Assembly: GCA_963971225.1 (NCBI GenBank)
Contig: OZ020267.1
Span: 47,935,993 to 47,999,992 of the forward strand
DNA length: 64,000 nucleotides
Reading direction: 5' to 3'
Origin: Melieria omissa
Lineage: Eukaryota > Arthropoda > Insecta > Diptera > Ulidiidae
The notes under the pieces are model-generated. The model ran no database searches, was not told the origin of the DNA, and saw only the letters and a program-made list of their open reading frames with translations. Below, piece after piece: positions 20,607-32,900 of the stretch (positions within the stretch are counted from its first letter, which is position 1; the number at the start of each line of letters is the position of its first letter). The position numbers and the translations under genes are program-made.

Positions 20607-22692
20607 CTCTTACTGATTTTTTTAATGAATTGTAAATAAAAGTCACTTACTTACTTATTTTTATTGATGACTTTCATAAATAAAAGTCACTAACTGTTTT
20701 TTATTGATGATTTTTTAAATAAGAGTTACCAGTAATAACAGTTATAGGTCAAATAAAATAAAAAAATGAAAAAAGTGTTATTTGTGAACTAATAACAAAA
20801 AATAAAAAATAATTGTTATTATACGATTTTTAAAATATAAGTAAATTAAAAATAACTATTATTTGTTATATACTGTTGAGTCAAAAAATAACTTTTAAAC
20901 ATTAATTTTTATAATAAAACTTATAACTGTTACGGTCCGAGATATATATGTATAGTACTAAAAAAAGTGTTTAAGCAATAAAATCTTCAAGAAGATCATA
21001 ATTTAATAATTTAATTGTTTTCAGCGTTTTTAAAAGTTTAATGTTGCAATTATAGCTGCACCCCATCATTTAAATGAGGTTCTACAAGGTACAGACCACG
21101 AAACAAGTAAGTAAATACAAATTTAAACAGTGGAACAGTAAATTTATTAAATGCGATATTTGCTTAGTTCATAAAAAAAGTATTTGTATTATTTTGTGTC
21201 ATTCAATTAATTATTAGATTATTCATGTAAACAATAAAGCTGGGTATACATATAGTACATCTTGGTATAGTATATCTTGGGCCATGTTTTATATGTTTAT
21301 GTAGGCTATGAAGATATTGGTATCTGCAGCCTCATTGCGTATGTCAATGAAACTTATAAATTAAATTAATTTCAGCACATTGTTTGCTCGCTCCACTGAT
21401 AACTAAAAAATTCACCACCTATACAAATTAACAACATATTTTTCACCGGATTAATCGACTCCAACAACATTTTGTAGTGAGCAAAAAATGTTGTTGGAGC
21501 AATATATTTATATTAAGTAACATATTGCTTATATGTTTTATAAATCCTACCAAAAATCATCTAAAATATGAGTTTTTAATCATTAACACGATTTGACAAA
21601 CAGTTACTTCTTCTACAATACCGCATTAAAATATCAATATGTACATGATCGCATGGCTTAAATGTAGTAAAACTTGTAATTACTATTTGCATAGGCATTC
21701 AATTTGTAAGCTAATCTAGTAACAAAGGCTAAACTTAACTGTTTTTCTTTCTTTTACGTACATCCTCATAGTTACATACGAGTAGTTAAATTTAATTAAT
21801 TTGATTTGTTCATTTATACGGTTTTTAAATTGTTGTTTTCGTCGGTACTTGCATTATACATGCCATAAATCTATGAAAGGCTTAAATTAAGTTCCTACAT
21901 ACTCGTGTTAACATTGTCTACACATACATTTTTTATAAAAGTGGCTGAACGTAGAAACTTAATTCTGCTTAAAGAGCTGCAGTCGACACAATTACGAATG
22001 TGGTGCAGTAACGATAGACGCAAAGCCGTTCAGATATTTGCGGTACGTTATTGTGCCATGCCAAAATACGAATATATCCTATTCGAATGTTTTTAAAGTT
22101 TTCATTTTATTTTAACCTTGACTGCACGAAAATTTACTGCGTGACACAAATAGTGTCACGGTTACAGTATTTTGTTTGAATTTTACATCGATTTTAATGA
22201 GCATTCATTAGAAATACTTCCTTGATACTTCGACCGTTAACTATACAATTTTTGTAATAATTACCGCAAGAAATACTTTATTGTTAAATGTTTTCATAAT
22301 TTTCATGGACACATTTTTTAAGTCTATGATGTCCTTCTTCAGATAAGTAGATTTCAAAAATTGCATTTGTTTAGCTTTGAAATTATGTACGAACCTTTTT
22401 CCGGTGAGTTAAAGATAAAGGCGCATTATTACAGTCACAATAAAGTACGCTTCAAGATCAATAAAGTATACTTTTAAATAAAGTAGGCTTTAAATCAATC
22501 ATAGTCGAGTTGGAGCATACTTTAACGCTTAAAGTGTACTCTAGCTTTAAAACAAACAAAAGCTGTTGCTAAACCAGTTCGCAATGAGTCTAAATGCGCC
22601 GAAATGTCACTTTTATAAAATTCTTCATCGTGTATGTGTTTGTGGTTCACTACCTTGTTGTTTCGTTTTGAAGAAATTGAAAAAAGATTGGA
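20607..22692. other. AT-rich non-coding stretch
   Basis: Holds ATAAAAGTCACT repeat units (20634-20730) and a region of self-complementary TAATAACAGTTATA and ACTTATAACTGTTA motifs (20731-20942), similar to 27700-27910. The rest is unremarkable AT-rich DNA with no exon-like frame that I can support. Confidence 0.4.
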
Positions 22693-22768
22693 GCATAATC
22701 ATAGTCCCGCAAATTACTAAAAAGATAAAGTCGACTCTAATTTTGCAGTTACCAAAGTCAGCAGTCGA

Positions 22769-22902
22769 AGCTGCCGTAGCTCAACTGGCTAGTGCGGTGG
22801 ACCGCAGGAAATGACAAACCCCTGAGGGTTTGGGGTTCGGAATCGGCATAAAACTGTAGGTCCCTTCCAACCTTGTACAAATTCGCACGCACAACACGGT
22901 AG
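22769..22902 (+). mobile_element. Internally deleted SINE
   Basis: The A-box-like head CTGCCGTAGCTCAACTGGCTAGTGC passes quickly to GGCATAAAACTGTAGGTCCC and CACGCACAACACGG. The middle, including the B box, is deleted relative to 59221-59568. Confidence 0.7.
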
Positions 22903-23545
22903 TCAGTTTAGAACTTGCTGCTACGTAGCAGCGACTTTTTGAAACAGCAAACGAATCCAACGACAACTTCACAAAAACTAGTGATTGGGAGTTACAAATT
23001 TTGAATTTATTTTCAGATTTTTACCAATACCGATTTATTTTGTGATCAGTTGTTTTGAAATATTTGTTTTCCTGACCACTAATAAGCAGTTAAAAATTGA
23101 TCTCTACGGTCGACTACTTGTTAAAAACAGACGGCAACGTAAAAAATTCGATTGCACAGTTTTCCGAGGCTTAATCTGTCCATTTCTGACATAAACAAAA
23201 CATAAACGAACAGCTGATTGATTTGTTGCTTACTTTACGGGGCAAAGGGAACAATTGTATTCAAGTTTGGTGTAAGTTAGCAACATCACTTATAAAAACA
23301 ATTCTTCCAAGTGCAGAGGACTTGTATATTTATCGGTACCGGAAGGCCGCTGCTTGCTGCTTAGTTCTTGAATATTCAAGTCATCAATAAATTGAGCAAA
23401 TTGTCCAAAAGATCAATTACAAACTGAGCAACAACTTGATCGAGCAGGTAACGACAATAGAAGTCATCATCGAACTCGAAAGGGTCGATGCGGTTTTCAT
23501 ATATTTTTCGCCGTCTCTGCATACTGTCGTCGTTGAAAATATTAA

Positions 23546-23985
23546 CCCATTGCTGCCTAATGGGTAAAATTGTACCCATGAAAACTGACTTTTTAAAAAA
23601 ATCACAGAAAAGTTCGTGGTAGAGATATCTCAAAATTATTGATAGGGATGGTTGGGATAAAGATGGAACTACCTTAGTCTAGTGGAGGTCACCCTAAAAT
23701 TCCGCCATCTAGCTAGAGTTGCCAGACTCCAAAAATTGTGAATTACCTTAAAAAAATCTGCCTCCTAACTCACCTGTAAACAATACTTCTTTTGTTCACG
23801 TGTTTAGCTGATCACTTTAAAAAGTATGGAAAAAAGCTACCATTGCTGCCTAATGGGTGCAAAATACCCAATGAATATCTCAGCAACGTGCAGAGATAAA
23901 AAGCTGAAATTTTAGGTCAATTACAGGTCGTGTATGAAATTTTATCAAAATCGTATGGGTAGAACTGGTACCCGGCAGCAATGGG
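23546..23985. mobile_element. TTAA-flanked MITE, family C, copy 1
   Basis: The ends are CCCATTGCTGCC and GGCAGCAATGGG, a perfect 12-bp TIR, with TTAA on both sides (23542-23545, 23986-23989). Subterminal CTAATGGGTAAAATTGTACC and GGTACCCGG motifs flank an AT-rich core. A second, inverted copy is at 37172. Confidence 0.8.
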
Positions 23986-24208
23986 TTAAAATGTTTTTCA
24001 ATTTCTTCAAAACGAAATATTTCACTTTTTTTCCTCCCGTTTTACACAAAAACCACATTCACGACGAACTGAGCATTTTAAAAAAGTGAGAAATGTCGCT
24101 AATTTTGACATAGGCTGAGGAATCTTATTCCTCGCATGTTCTAAACTGACTATGGTAACTGAGAAATTAAAGTCGACTTTATCTTTTATGCGGGACTATG
24201 ATTATGCG

Positions 24209-25125
24209 CCGTGCGCTTGTTGTTGGCATAACTTCTTACAATTTAAAACTGCTGTCCTCATGTTTTATGCATATTTACGGTTATTGCTTTGGGTTACTTT
24301 GCAAGAGTGCCTTAAAATGGTTTCAATGTTGCACAGCAAACTTTTACAAATCGACAATTTTGCATAATTTGCTCTCTCTACAACGAACAAATTTTGCAAA
24401 TGAATATTCAACTATTAGGCATTTTTTATCTCCATATACTCAAAAGTTGTTCAAGTAAACATAAATTTAAGCATCTTGTCTTTCAGAACTTCTCTTAATT
24501 CTCTCCCTATATCTATCTCTACCTCTTCTCATTTTCTGTTTCTTCTTTTTTATCTCTTATTATTCTCTATTTAATGTTATTTCAACTTATTGATTAATTG
24601 TAATTCTATATTTTTGTAAATGTTTGCGGTTGTACTTTGTGGCAATTAAAAAAAAAATCTGGTATGCTAAATGTTAAATAATAAATAAATGCTGTTGCAA
24701 ACTATTTTTTTAAATAATTATTTTAATGCATATTAATGCATTGCAGTACTTCGTACCGAGAATGAAGTAAATATGTTTAATTGGAGGTTCCCAATAGTAG
24801 AAAATAATGACACAAATGACATTGCAAAGAGTATCCCACCACTACTAATTTTCACAGCAGTTTCCTTTCTCCAATGACCGTTGAATTAATGGATGGTGAT
24901 AAGAAACTACAAACATTGGGACACACGTAACGACTACTTCGCCAAATGTTTTGAGAGGCTTTTCGCTGTTTGTTTTGTTGAAAAATGGAAGAGTGTAATT
25001 CAAACTAAAACATTTGAAACATCATAATTTGTTTATAACCAATTTTTCTATAATTTGCTAGAGAAGTTAAACTGCAATACTACTGTATGACTGCTGCACA
25101 GTTGCCTTGCAATTGACAATTAACG
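24209..25125. other. AT-rich stretch, no gene seen
   Basis: Includes a pyrimidine-rich run at 24480-24560 (CTCTCCCTATATCTATCTCT and similar). No coding or structured feature supported. Confidence 0.4.
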
Positions 25126-25703
25126 CCAGGTTTCGAATTGAGCGATCCGTGAACGTATCGGCAATCGTATGAAAGAAGATTCCGTGATACGTTAATCGTG
25201 TGAAATAAATGGGATGATGGCATACGAAAGAAAACGGATCGTAGTTATTTTAAAGTGTAAAGTCCTCTTTTCTACAGTCTACAGCGGCTCAACCAATGCT
25301 GGAACTAGCAGCAGCCCTTGCTCTTCTAGCAAGTGGCGGTTACCAACAGTCAGTTGGTTGCAACTATTTGATTGGAATGGCACATAAATACTGCAATTAG
25401 CTCCTTCTGTGCCGCATTTATTTTATTTGTATTTGTCCTAAAATAATCCTTTTAGCAATATAATTGGTTTTTCATAATTTTTGTTTTTTTATTTCTTACA
25501 CTATTTTTCTTTTCTTGTCTTTTACGAACACAATTTTTTGATGGAATGACAGTTCATAAGAAAATACTCGTTAACGTACGCACTTTCGGAAGGCATCATA
25601 CCGAATTACTTTAGCGAGTACTCGTTCACGTATAGCGTAATACGAAATCATAACTTTTACGTGACCAGTTGTACGTTCACGGAACACTCGATTCGACCCC
25701 TGG
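25126..25703. repeat. Inverted-repeat element (CCAGGTTTCGAAT ends)
   Basis: The left end CCAGGTTTCGAATTGAGCGA, then TCCGTGAACGTA, is mirrored at the right by TACGTTCACGGAACACTCGA, then TTCGACCCCTGG. The arms are about 33 bp with several mismatches. The target duplication is unclear; likely an old MITE. Confidence 0.5.
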
Positions 25704-27169
25704 AGTAAAATGCGAATTTGTGTCATGTGGCTGAAGCTGAGTCTGGAACGTGCCAATCGACAGAGCTCAAAATTTTGAACTAAATGATGAAGGGTACTTT
25801 ATAGTCATGGCATGGTTATCATGGTACGGTTTGCAGAAACTATAAATAGTTGTAGGTACTATTATAATTTCATACATAATCGTAAGGGAATTGTATTTAA
25901 CTCTGAAAATATTTAGTATTCCACATCAAAATAGTGTATCTTCCTTTTGCCAAAAAATAAATTAAATTTTTGATAAAATTTTGTGCACAGTTTTTATATA
26001 CAATTTTAATATGGCAAACCAAATTTGGAAAGAAAGAAGAAAATAAATTCAAAAATGTTATATGTTATTAACATTACGAAAAGCACTAGACAGCTTTCGT
26101 TTCTGTTATATCACAGAACAAACAGTACCGAGATTAGAAGCATTGATCGCATGCGACTGTGTGAAGCATTGAAGGGAAAATAGCATCAGGCTGTGGTTGC
26201 TGTTGTTGTCGGCTGTTGCTGTCTTTCGAAAAAAAATCCGTTAAAAAAAATTTTATAATAACATGTTTTATCACACAATGCACATCAGAAGAAAGGTATG
26301 AAAAATACCTTTCGTTTGATACCCATATCGTGTAAATCAGTTGGAGATTACTTGCGTTTTTTTGATAAAAACTTTGACCCCGAGCCACGCCTTTTTGGGC
26401 GTTTCCCAGGCAAAACTTTTAGTTTGGTAAATGCAGGAGGCAACCCTCTATATAAAAGCATACTCATTTAGTTTTTTTTTTCACGAGGGTTAGCTATACT
26501 GCCTCGACGAAATAGTGGGGTTTTTGGGACATTTTTGTCGAAAACACAGTTTGAATGTATTTTTTTTGGATTGGTGTCTTAAGCAAATATGTTGGTCGTT
26601 AAAATATCTACAAACTTGCCGAAGACAGTAAAGCGATATTCAGAACGAATACTTAAGCGAACAACCCGACTGAAATGAGCAAAATTCAAAGTCGGATTTC
26701 TCTTAAACTAGAGCCAAACGCCTGGCGAGTTTTATGTACAAAGTGGCACACACAATATATATGAAAGCGGGAAGCTTAGTTTAAATCGAAAATTAAAAAT
26801 AAGATATGGTTTCGTAAGTTAAAGCTCTAAAGTACGAGTTTTAAATTGAATCGAATTATTTAAAGGCCACAGCCGGACAGGAATTAAGAATTTCGGTATA
26901 ATCACCAATGTTTTTGTTTTATATTTTCCTCAATATAGTGTTTCCCATAAGATATTTTGTCCACATTTAGGTTTCACTTGCGTAATTCTTAAAAAATACA
27001 ACGTTTATTTTAAACATTAAAATTTTTTTTTTAATTTTATTGCCTACAAAAATTTTTTGAGATTGAGTTGGCCTTAATTGTTCTTTAATTTTGATGCCAT
27101 ATGTAAGTCGTTTAGTTTTTGCATACGCGGACAAGCGTCCTCAGCATATAGTAGGGCAGGAATTAAGAA
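25704..27169. other. Non-coding stretch, no gene seen
   Basis: AT-rich, with stop codons in all frames at short intervals. No splice-bounded conserved exon or terminal repeat was recognised. Confidence 0.4.
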
Positions 27170-27600
27170 CGAATTAAGACAAGGAGAAATTCACATTATT
27201 GAGAAAAATGCTTTCTCAGTAAACTACTGAAAATACGAACTTTTAAGCATGCCTTTCGGATTGAAAAATGCTCATAGTATCTTCGACAGAGCAATGAATG
27301 AATGAAGAAAACATTAGGCAGTAGGCAGTAATACATTGAAACTTCTTTTTCTGTGGAATTAGTTCCCCACTTGTAAATGTAGTAGTTAGTACGCGAGGAA
27401 ATATCGTATGATATTCGGATGATTTATTCAGCGATCGGCAAAACTCTTGAGTGCAAAATTAAAAATGTATTCAAGTTCAAAAACTTACCACCACACAAAT
27501 GATGTTGTGAAGTTGCAAACTTTTGGGTTTCTACAAAGTAGAATGTATTGTCGATACCCCATTAACCTCTCCGTTTCAAATATAATTGCAATCGTAATTG
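27170..27600 (+). pseudogene. Ty3/gypsy reverse transcriptase relic
   Basis: LSMPFGLKNAHSIFDRAMNE at about 27247-27305 is the gypsy RT block preceding the active site. Around 27418, YSDDLFS corresponds to the YxDD catalytic box. QTFGFLQSRMYCRYPINLS-like text at 27510-27570 corresponds to the block after it. The frames are broken by stops and a deletion. It resembles the errantivirus-type relic at 6365-7770, but the two are 20 kb apart. Confidence 0.65.
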
Positions 27601-27699
27601 AGTGCTATGAAGAAATGATTTGATTTTTGTGGGAAAATGTGAAATGCGTATTCCTTGCCAACCAAGTTTGCCACAACAGTTATGCGATGACGGATAAAA

Positions 27700-27910
27700 T
27701 AAACGTTACCGAGCAACGTAAAAACTATTTCTTGCTGATAATAGTTATTGGGCAACAGAAAAAATATTTGTCACGAATAATAGTTATACATAGATGTGAA
27801 AATAATTATTTCAAAATAATAATTATAAGTAACAATTAAAATATTTGTTACAATGAAACAGTTATTTTTCAACTTGTTGTCTAAAAACGTTATAACTGTT
27901 ATGTCCCTGT
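27700..27910. repeat. ATAATAGTTAT / GTTATAACTGTTA repeat
   Basis: Several spaced copies of GAATAATAGTTAT and related self-complementary motifs, similar to 20731-20942. Probably an AT-rich MITE family. Confidence 0.35.
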
Positions 27911-28176
27911 TATTTTCACATTCAATTTCTTGTTTTTAAGTACTGAGTTATGTTCACCTTCAACTATTAAAACAATCATGGTATGTGCACACATGTGCCT
28001 ATTGTGTTATATTGCTCTTCGAATCTTTTTAATAGTAGCTAAAATTTAACATTTCAGTTTCCATTGCTCTAACCTGTTTTGTCACAATTATTATTTATAA
28101 ATTATTATTATTGATATTTGTGTATATACATACATATACGTATATTTATATACATTATTGGTACGCTGCTCTTTAA

Positions 28177-28694
28177 CCCTTCGCTGCATGGCATTGCATA
28201 TATGCAATGTTAACTTTTCATTGATCTGTAGACTATTCTATTCACCCTTTTACAGTTATTTATTCTTCAGTTGTGTCTTTTATGTTAAAACATTTGATTA
28301 CTAACGGAATTTTGCGAATAATATTGAAAGTATGTTCAACAGAATCGAAAAAACAACAAGTGTTTCGATTCGGTGAAATAATTTTGGTTATTGAAGGCGA
28401 TGGTTACTTGGCGATCGCCGTCGCTCAGTTGTTTAGTGCATTGAATTACGAGTATACAGTGACGCCTGACCTCAGATCGACTCCCCGTAGTAGCCAACAC
28501 TAAAAAATAGATTAACCCGACTTTCATTTCGGCGGTAGCGTTCTAACCAGGATACGGAAAATGTCCGCAGAACTTCTTTCATAGATACAGGAATTCAACA
28601 AAATTTCATTTTTACCATCAGAACTTAACAAGCAACAAGAATTATATAACAAAAATGTTTTTTCTTCACGGAAATTAAATCATGCAGCGAAGGG
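28177..28694. mobile_element. TTAA-flanked MITE, family B
   Basis: A perfect 14-bp TIR, CCCTTCGCTGCATG and CATGCAGCGAAGGG, with TTAA at 28173-28176 and 28695-28698. Inside, 28412-28500 resembles a SINE head (GCCGTCGCTCAGTTGTTTAG). The right TTAA is shared with the next MITE. Confidence 0.8.
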
Positions 28695-28698
28695 TTAA

Positions 28699-29186
28699 CC
28701 CTTTCGCTACAGGTTTTTGCTGGAGAAAGGCTTTTTAGGCTTCTATTTGGTTATATTAGCAACGTTCCATAAGAAATTTTTTCATTTTTATACTCGGTTC
28801 CTGTATTTTAGAGTGTTTTTCTATGAGAGCAAACACATCGTTGTGGATGTAATAATTACTAAAACATAAAATTGTTTACGCATAACGAAAATTTGGAATA
28901 TTTCTTCATTTACTTCAGCCAAAATTAAAAAAAAGGTATCTAAATTGAAAGAAAACGTCAAATTAAAATTGTATCTAAAGTTTTCTGCTTCTTCTTTCTT
29001 TACTATGTCAAGATATACCATTATCTTCTCTTCTTTAAACTTTAATATTCAGTTTATTAATTTCGTATTTTTCCTGAAACTTCAAACTATTCTAAGGACC
29101 AACAAAAAATGTATTCTTGAAGCCACAGAGGGTTCAGACGTCCACAAAGAAGCTGGTTGCCATATGGCAACAAAATAGCGAAAGGG
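28699..29186. mobile_element. TTAA-flanked MITE, family A, copy 2
   Basis: Ends CCCTTTCGCTACAGG and TAGCGAAAGGG with TTAA on both sides (28695-28698, 29187-29190). The interior is collinear with 9037-9518. Confidence 0.85.
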
Positions 29187-29866
29187 TTAAGGGACTCAAG
29201 CCGACATTATCACCAATTATGTATTTTGTGTGCGCGACTTGGTACATGAACGGAAGAAGCAATCACCGACCGCAAGATATATTCTACTGTAAGGTCGACC
29301 AGTACCTGCTGTAACGATAGCCGCAGAAAAATGACCTAAGGCGGCCACCGTGTGGGTCCACATATTGTCACATTTTCTTAACTAGCGTTAGTCCTTTGTG
29401 TCTCAACAGAATAATTCATTCAAAGCGCAGTTTCTTTTGTTTTCAAACATATTGAAATTTCAACTTAATTATAAAATTGTACAACATACCTATTCGGATG
29501 GTATTTATAAATTGCTACTAATATATATATATATACATATGTACATACATATACATATTTAAAGAGCGTCATGATGCATGTCTTTTAAAGTTATTACAAA
29601 TTACCTAACATTCACACACCCTGCTGCAATACAACATTTTCAAAATATATTCTTATACGTATGATGTGTATTGCTTCATTTCGTTTAACTTTGCTTAGTT
29701 CGTCGTATTTAGCTTCACTTATTTCTATGTAGAATTTGAACTTTTGACTTCTAGTTCCGTCACATTAGTTAAAAACTCTCTATAATTCGTATATGCACAT
29801 AATTTCTCATAACATGTATACGTTAAACAAATGCATACATTTCTGACTCAAAGATATGGAATGCAA
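29187..29866 (-). other. Snap25 3' flank / probable 3' UTR
   Basis: Sequence directly downstream of the Snap25 stop codon, on the minus strand. A canonical AATAAA was not clearly found here, so the poly(A) site is undetermined. It contains a TA-rich microsatellite at 29519-29560. Confidence 0.4.
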
Positions 29867-29929
29867 TTATTTGAGGAGCTGATGAGCCCTTTGATTCGCC
29901 ACGGCTATCCTCGCTTCGTTTGATTCTCC
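29867..29929 (-). CDS. Snap25: Snap25 last coding exon
   Basis: Acceptor TTTCAG, then 20 codons reading [20 protein letters not shown] and TAA at 29869-29867. This is the C-terminal end of the second SNARE helix. It joins in phase 0 to the exon ending at 31611. Confidence 0.95.
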   Translation of the reverse strand, partial: GESNEARIAVANQRAHQLLK

Positions 29930-32900
29930 CTGAAATCAGTCAAAGAAAGCGCAAGCATTTTATATGTGTAGTAAGAAAATATCAATGTACACATGTACAC
30001 ACAATACATACAACTAGATTAGTAAAGGTGCCGTCAGATTATGCAAGTAAAGTACTTTTGGGATGTGATCGACAGTAATTTGTGAGTACTTCTTGCTTTT
30101 CAAAAAACAACAAAAAGCAGAAAAGAGGCTTTCCAAAAATATTTTGTGGCTAGTCACAGTATGCAAGTCCAAGCAATTTCGCGAAATACTTTTTGAAAGT
30201 AATTTGCGAATGTGTGCGTTATGACGAAGCTGTCATTTCTGCCTAACATTGTTGACTTAGTTTTGCGGTTTTGGCATCGCGGCGTAGAAAATCCGCAAAT
30301 TTGGTGAGGGGCCTGGGCGCACAGGAAATTAAGCACATGACACTTAGGAGAAATTTGTGTTTTTGTGTGACAAAGTGCGACCACTCGTCCAGAAGTGAAA
30401 TATACCAATGCGTGTGCCCATCACCGTGGAAAAAAGAGTTGCACTGACGCTGAAATATCTTGCAACTGGCCACACCCTGCCGGCAACTCAACTAACTTTT
30501 AACGCACTTTAATCTAACTAATTCTCAACCAGTTGTGGTTGATAGTTGGATTATTTTCAATGGAGCCAATTGACTATTTTAACATTGCGATGGCCTAGGC
30601 AGTAGTCAATTGTCCGACTATGCATGACTTTTCAACTAACTTAAAGTTAGTTGCTTAAAAGTTAGCTAAAAGTTATCTAATTTACGGTTAGCTATAAACT
30701 AGTAACATTGCAGTTAGCTACAAGTTGATTTTATTTAAATCAGCTATAACTCAACTATTAGTTAATACGTTGCAGTTAAATCTTTATCCATAAAAATGAA
30801 TGTTTGTAGGATTGTTTTTAAAATTTAAAATTTTTTAATTTCCTTTTTAATTTGAAAAATATGTACATATAATGTATTTCGATAATCAAAATAATTAAAA
30901 TACCAATCACTGATTTTTTTTTAAATGTTTTTTTTGTTGGACATTGCTAACACTTATATTTTCAAAGTAGTAGCTGCAGCTACAACACGCTATTTTCAAG
31001 TGTTTCCAATGTCGCGGACATCTGTCGGCCGCTGTCACCGATATTTCATAAAAATTTCAATTCGAACAGCTGCCGGATTGTTTGGAAAATTTCAACACCT
31101 GAAAAACTTGCTAGTGTCAGCAGCATGTGACAAGTATTCCCAAAAATTCATTTGCTTTCAAAACTGAGCAGTCACACTATTCAAGTTCTGTTTTTAAAAA
31201 TATATTCAAAACAGTCGAAAAGTGAACTTACTTTTGATGGTCACACGTGCAAGTTTTGTTTTATGAATTTGAAATGCCTTCAAACAGTACTTTATTTGCA
31301 TAGTCTTCCGATACCTTAAGAATAATAGAAATAATAGATACGCTGCTTATGTGCATGCTAAGCTCAATTAGCTCAAAGTCCACTGATCATTAATTCATAT
31401 TTAAATGTTTTATTTCTGAAAATTGATCGATTGTTCACAACCCATGCTGTAGTGCAGAGCATGGACTATGTAAATAGAAGAAGGGTTTAATTATATAAAG
31501 TTTGTTTTTATAAGTTTGGCAATTGATATTAGCATATACATATGTAACTGCGTATGCTTTCAGTTCCACAAAGCGAAGCGTGCGTTTATATATAAAACGT
31601 TTTAAGTTACCTTTCGATTTATTCTGTCAATTTGTCTGTTCTGGTTCTCTAATTCTGATCCCATATCCAGAGCCATGTTTCGTAAATTTCCAATCATAGT
31701 ATTCACTTGGCCCATGTTTTCTTCCATTTCATCTTCTCGGGCATCATTTGTAATTCTATAAACAATTATTAAACACAACACAACGTCAGAAGTGACTGGA
31801 TTGGTATTTTTAAGAATCATATTTATAAAACAAAATACGTACAACATTTAAGATTTACCATCCCTAATAAGACTTAATGATACTGTGATTGTGTTGTTAT
31901 GTAGTGGTTCACTCTATGACGCGATATGTTTTGTATAAATTATTTGTTATGTATGTATGTTATGGCATTAAATCAAAAGCGATGGTTATAAACATCAGCA
32001 GCGAAATAGACTCATAATAAGTGGTGATTTTTATGTCCAAAACATATATTCTGGGGATCCAGAATGTAGAGACAATCAAGTATACACTAGGAAACATTTC
32101 ACATGGAAACATGCTATTGGAAACACATCATAACATAAATGTTCCTTGTTATTCGGAAACATATTTTCAGTACCTTGTACACTAGAAATAAAAATCATCG
32201 GAAACACGTTGCCGGAAACAATTTATAATGTTTCAAAGTTCTTCCCCTACGATGTTTCCGATGTTTCTAACCCGGTATGTTTCTGGTCTTTGTACACTAC
32301 GTCATTGTACAATGTTGTTGAAAACATGTGGTGCTTGATTTCAACGTTTGAAATTTGTTATTGTATGTCGGTGAGTGAAAAAATATTGGCAAATACCTAA
32401 ATGAAAACGGAATAAACAAATTATTTTCAGCAGTATATACTCTGTATGCAAAAAAAGAAAAGCGAAAACGACGTTGGTGGACAAGACCTTGCATTCAACG
32501 TCGTGACGCTGAAGGATTATGCGCCAAATTACTACGAGAACTATCCACGGAATATTCGATCCAGTTTTCGAATTTTTTAGAATGTCGACTCGTCGAAGTC
32601 AAGTGAGAGTTTCAATCGAATTAATTACACTGGACAACAGCATGTCTGTTGCATAAAGATTTTTACATGAATCTGAATAGTTTTTCCACGCTGTTTTCAA
32701 AACCATATTCCGTTTGTATGTAACAGCTCTAGTTTTCGTAAAAAATGGGCGTGTAATTTTTTCGAATTTTCCTCGACTTTTTCACGTTTTCAATTGTAAT
32801 TTCTCATCTCACGCCTTCTTCTCTGACATTAATAAATTTTATGCGTTCTAAATTGGCGTGTTAAAAAGGTTTCAAAGTAGGAAAATATGAAATTTAAAGG

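Larger units (their letters stand above)
22693..24208. mobile_element. Inverted-repeat-bounded element invaded by SINE and MITE
   Basis: The left arm 22693-22760 and right arm 24138-24208 are inverse copies over about 65 bp. Both contain GCATAATCATAGTCCCGC, AAAGATAAAGTCGACT and CAGTTACCA. Between them lie a SINE fragment and a TTAA MITE, so the element is older than both. No transposase is recognised. Confidence 0.6.

Noticed and set aside
32085..32290. GGAAACA repeats considered as CRISPR-like or satellite
   Set aside because: Spacing is irregular and units too short; a degraded repeat in a eukaryotic intron.
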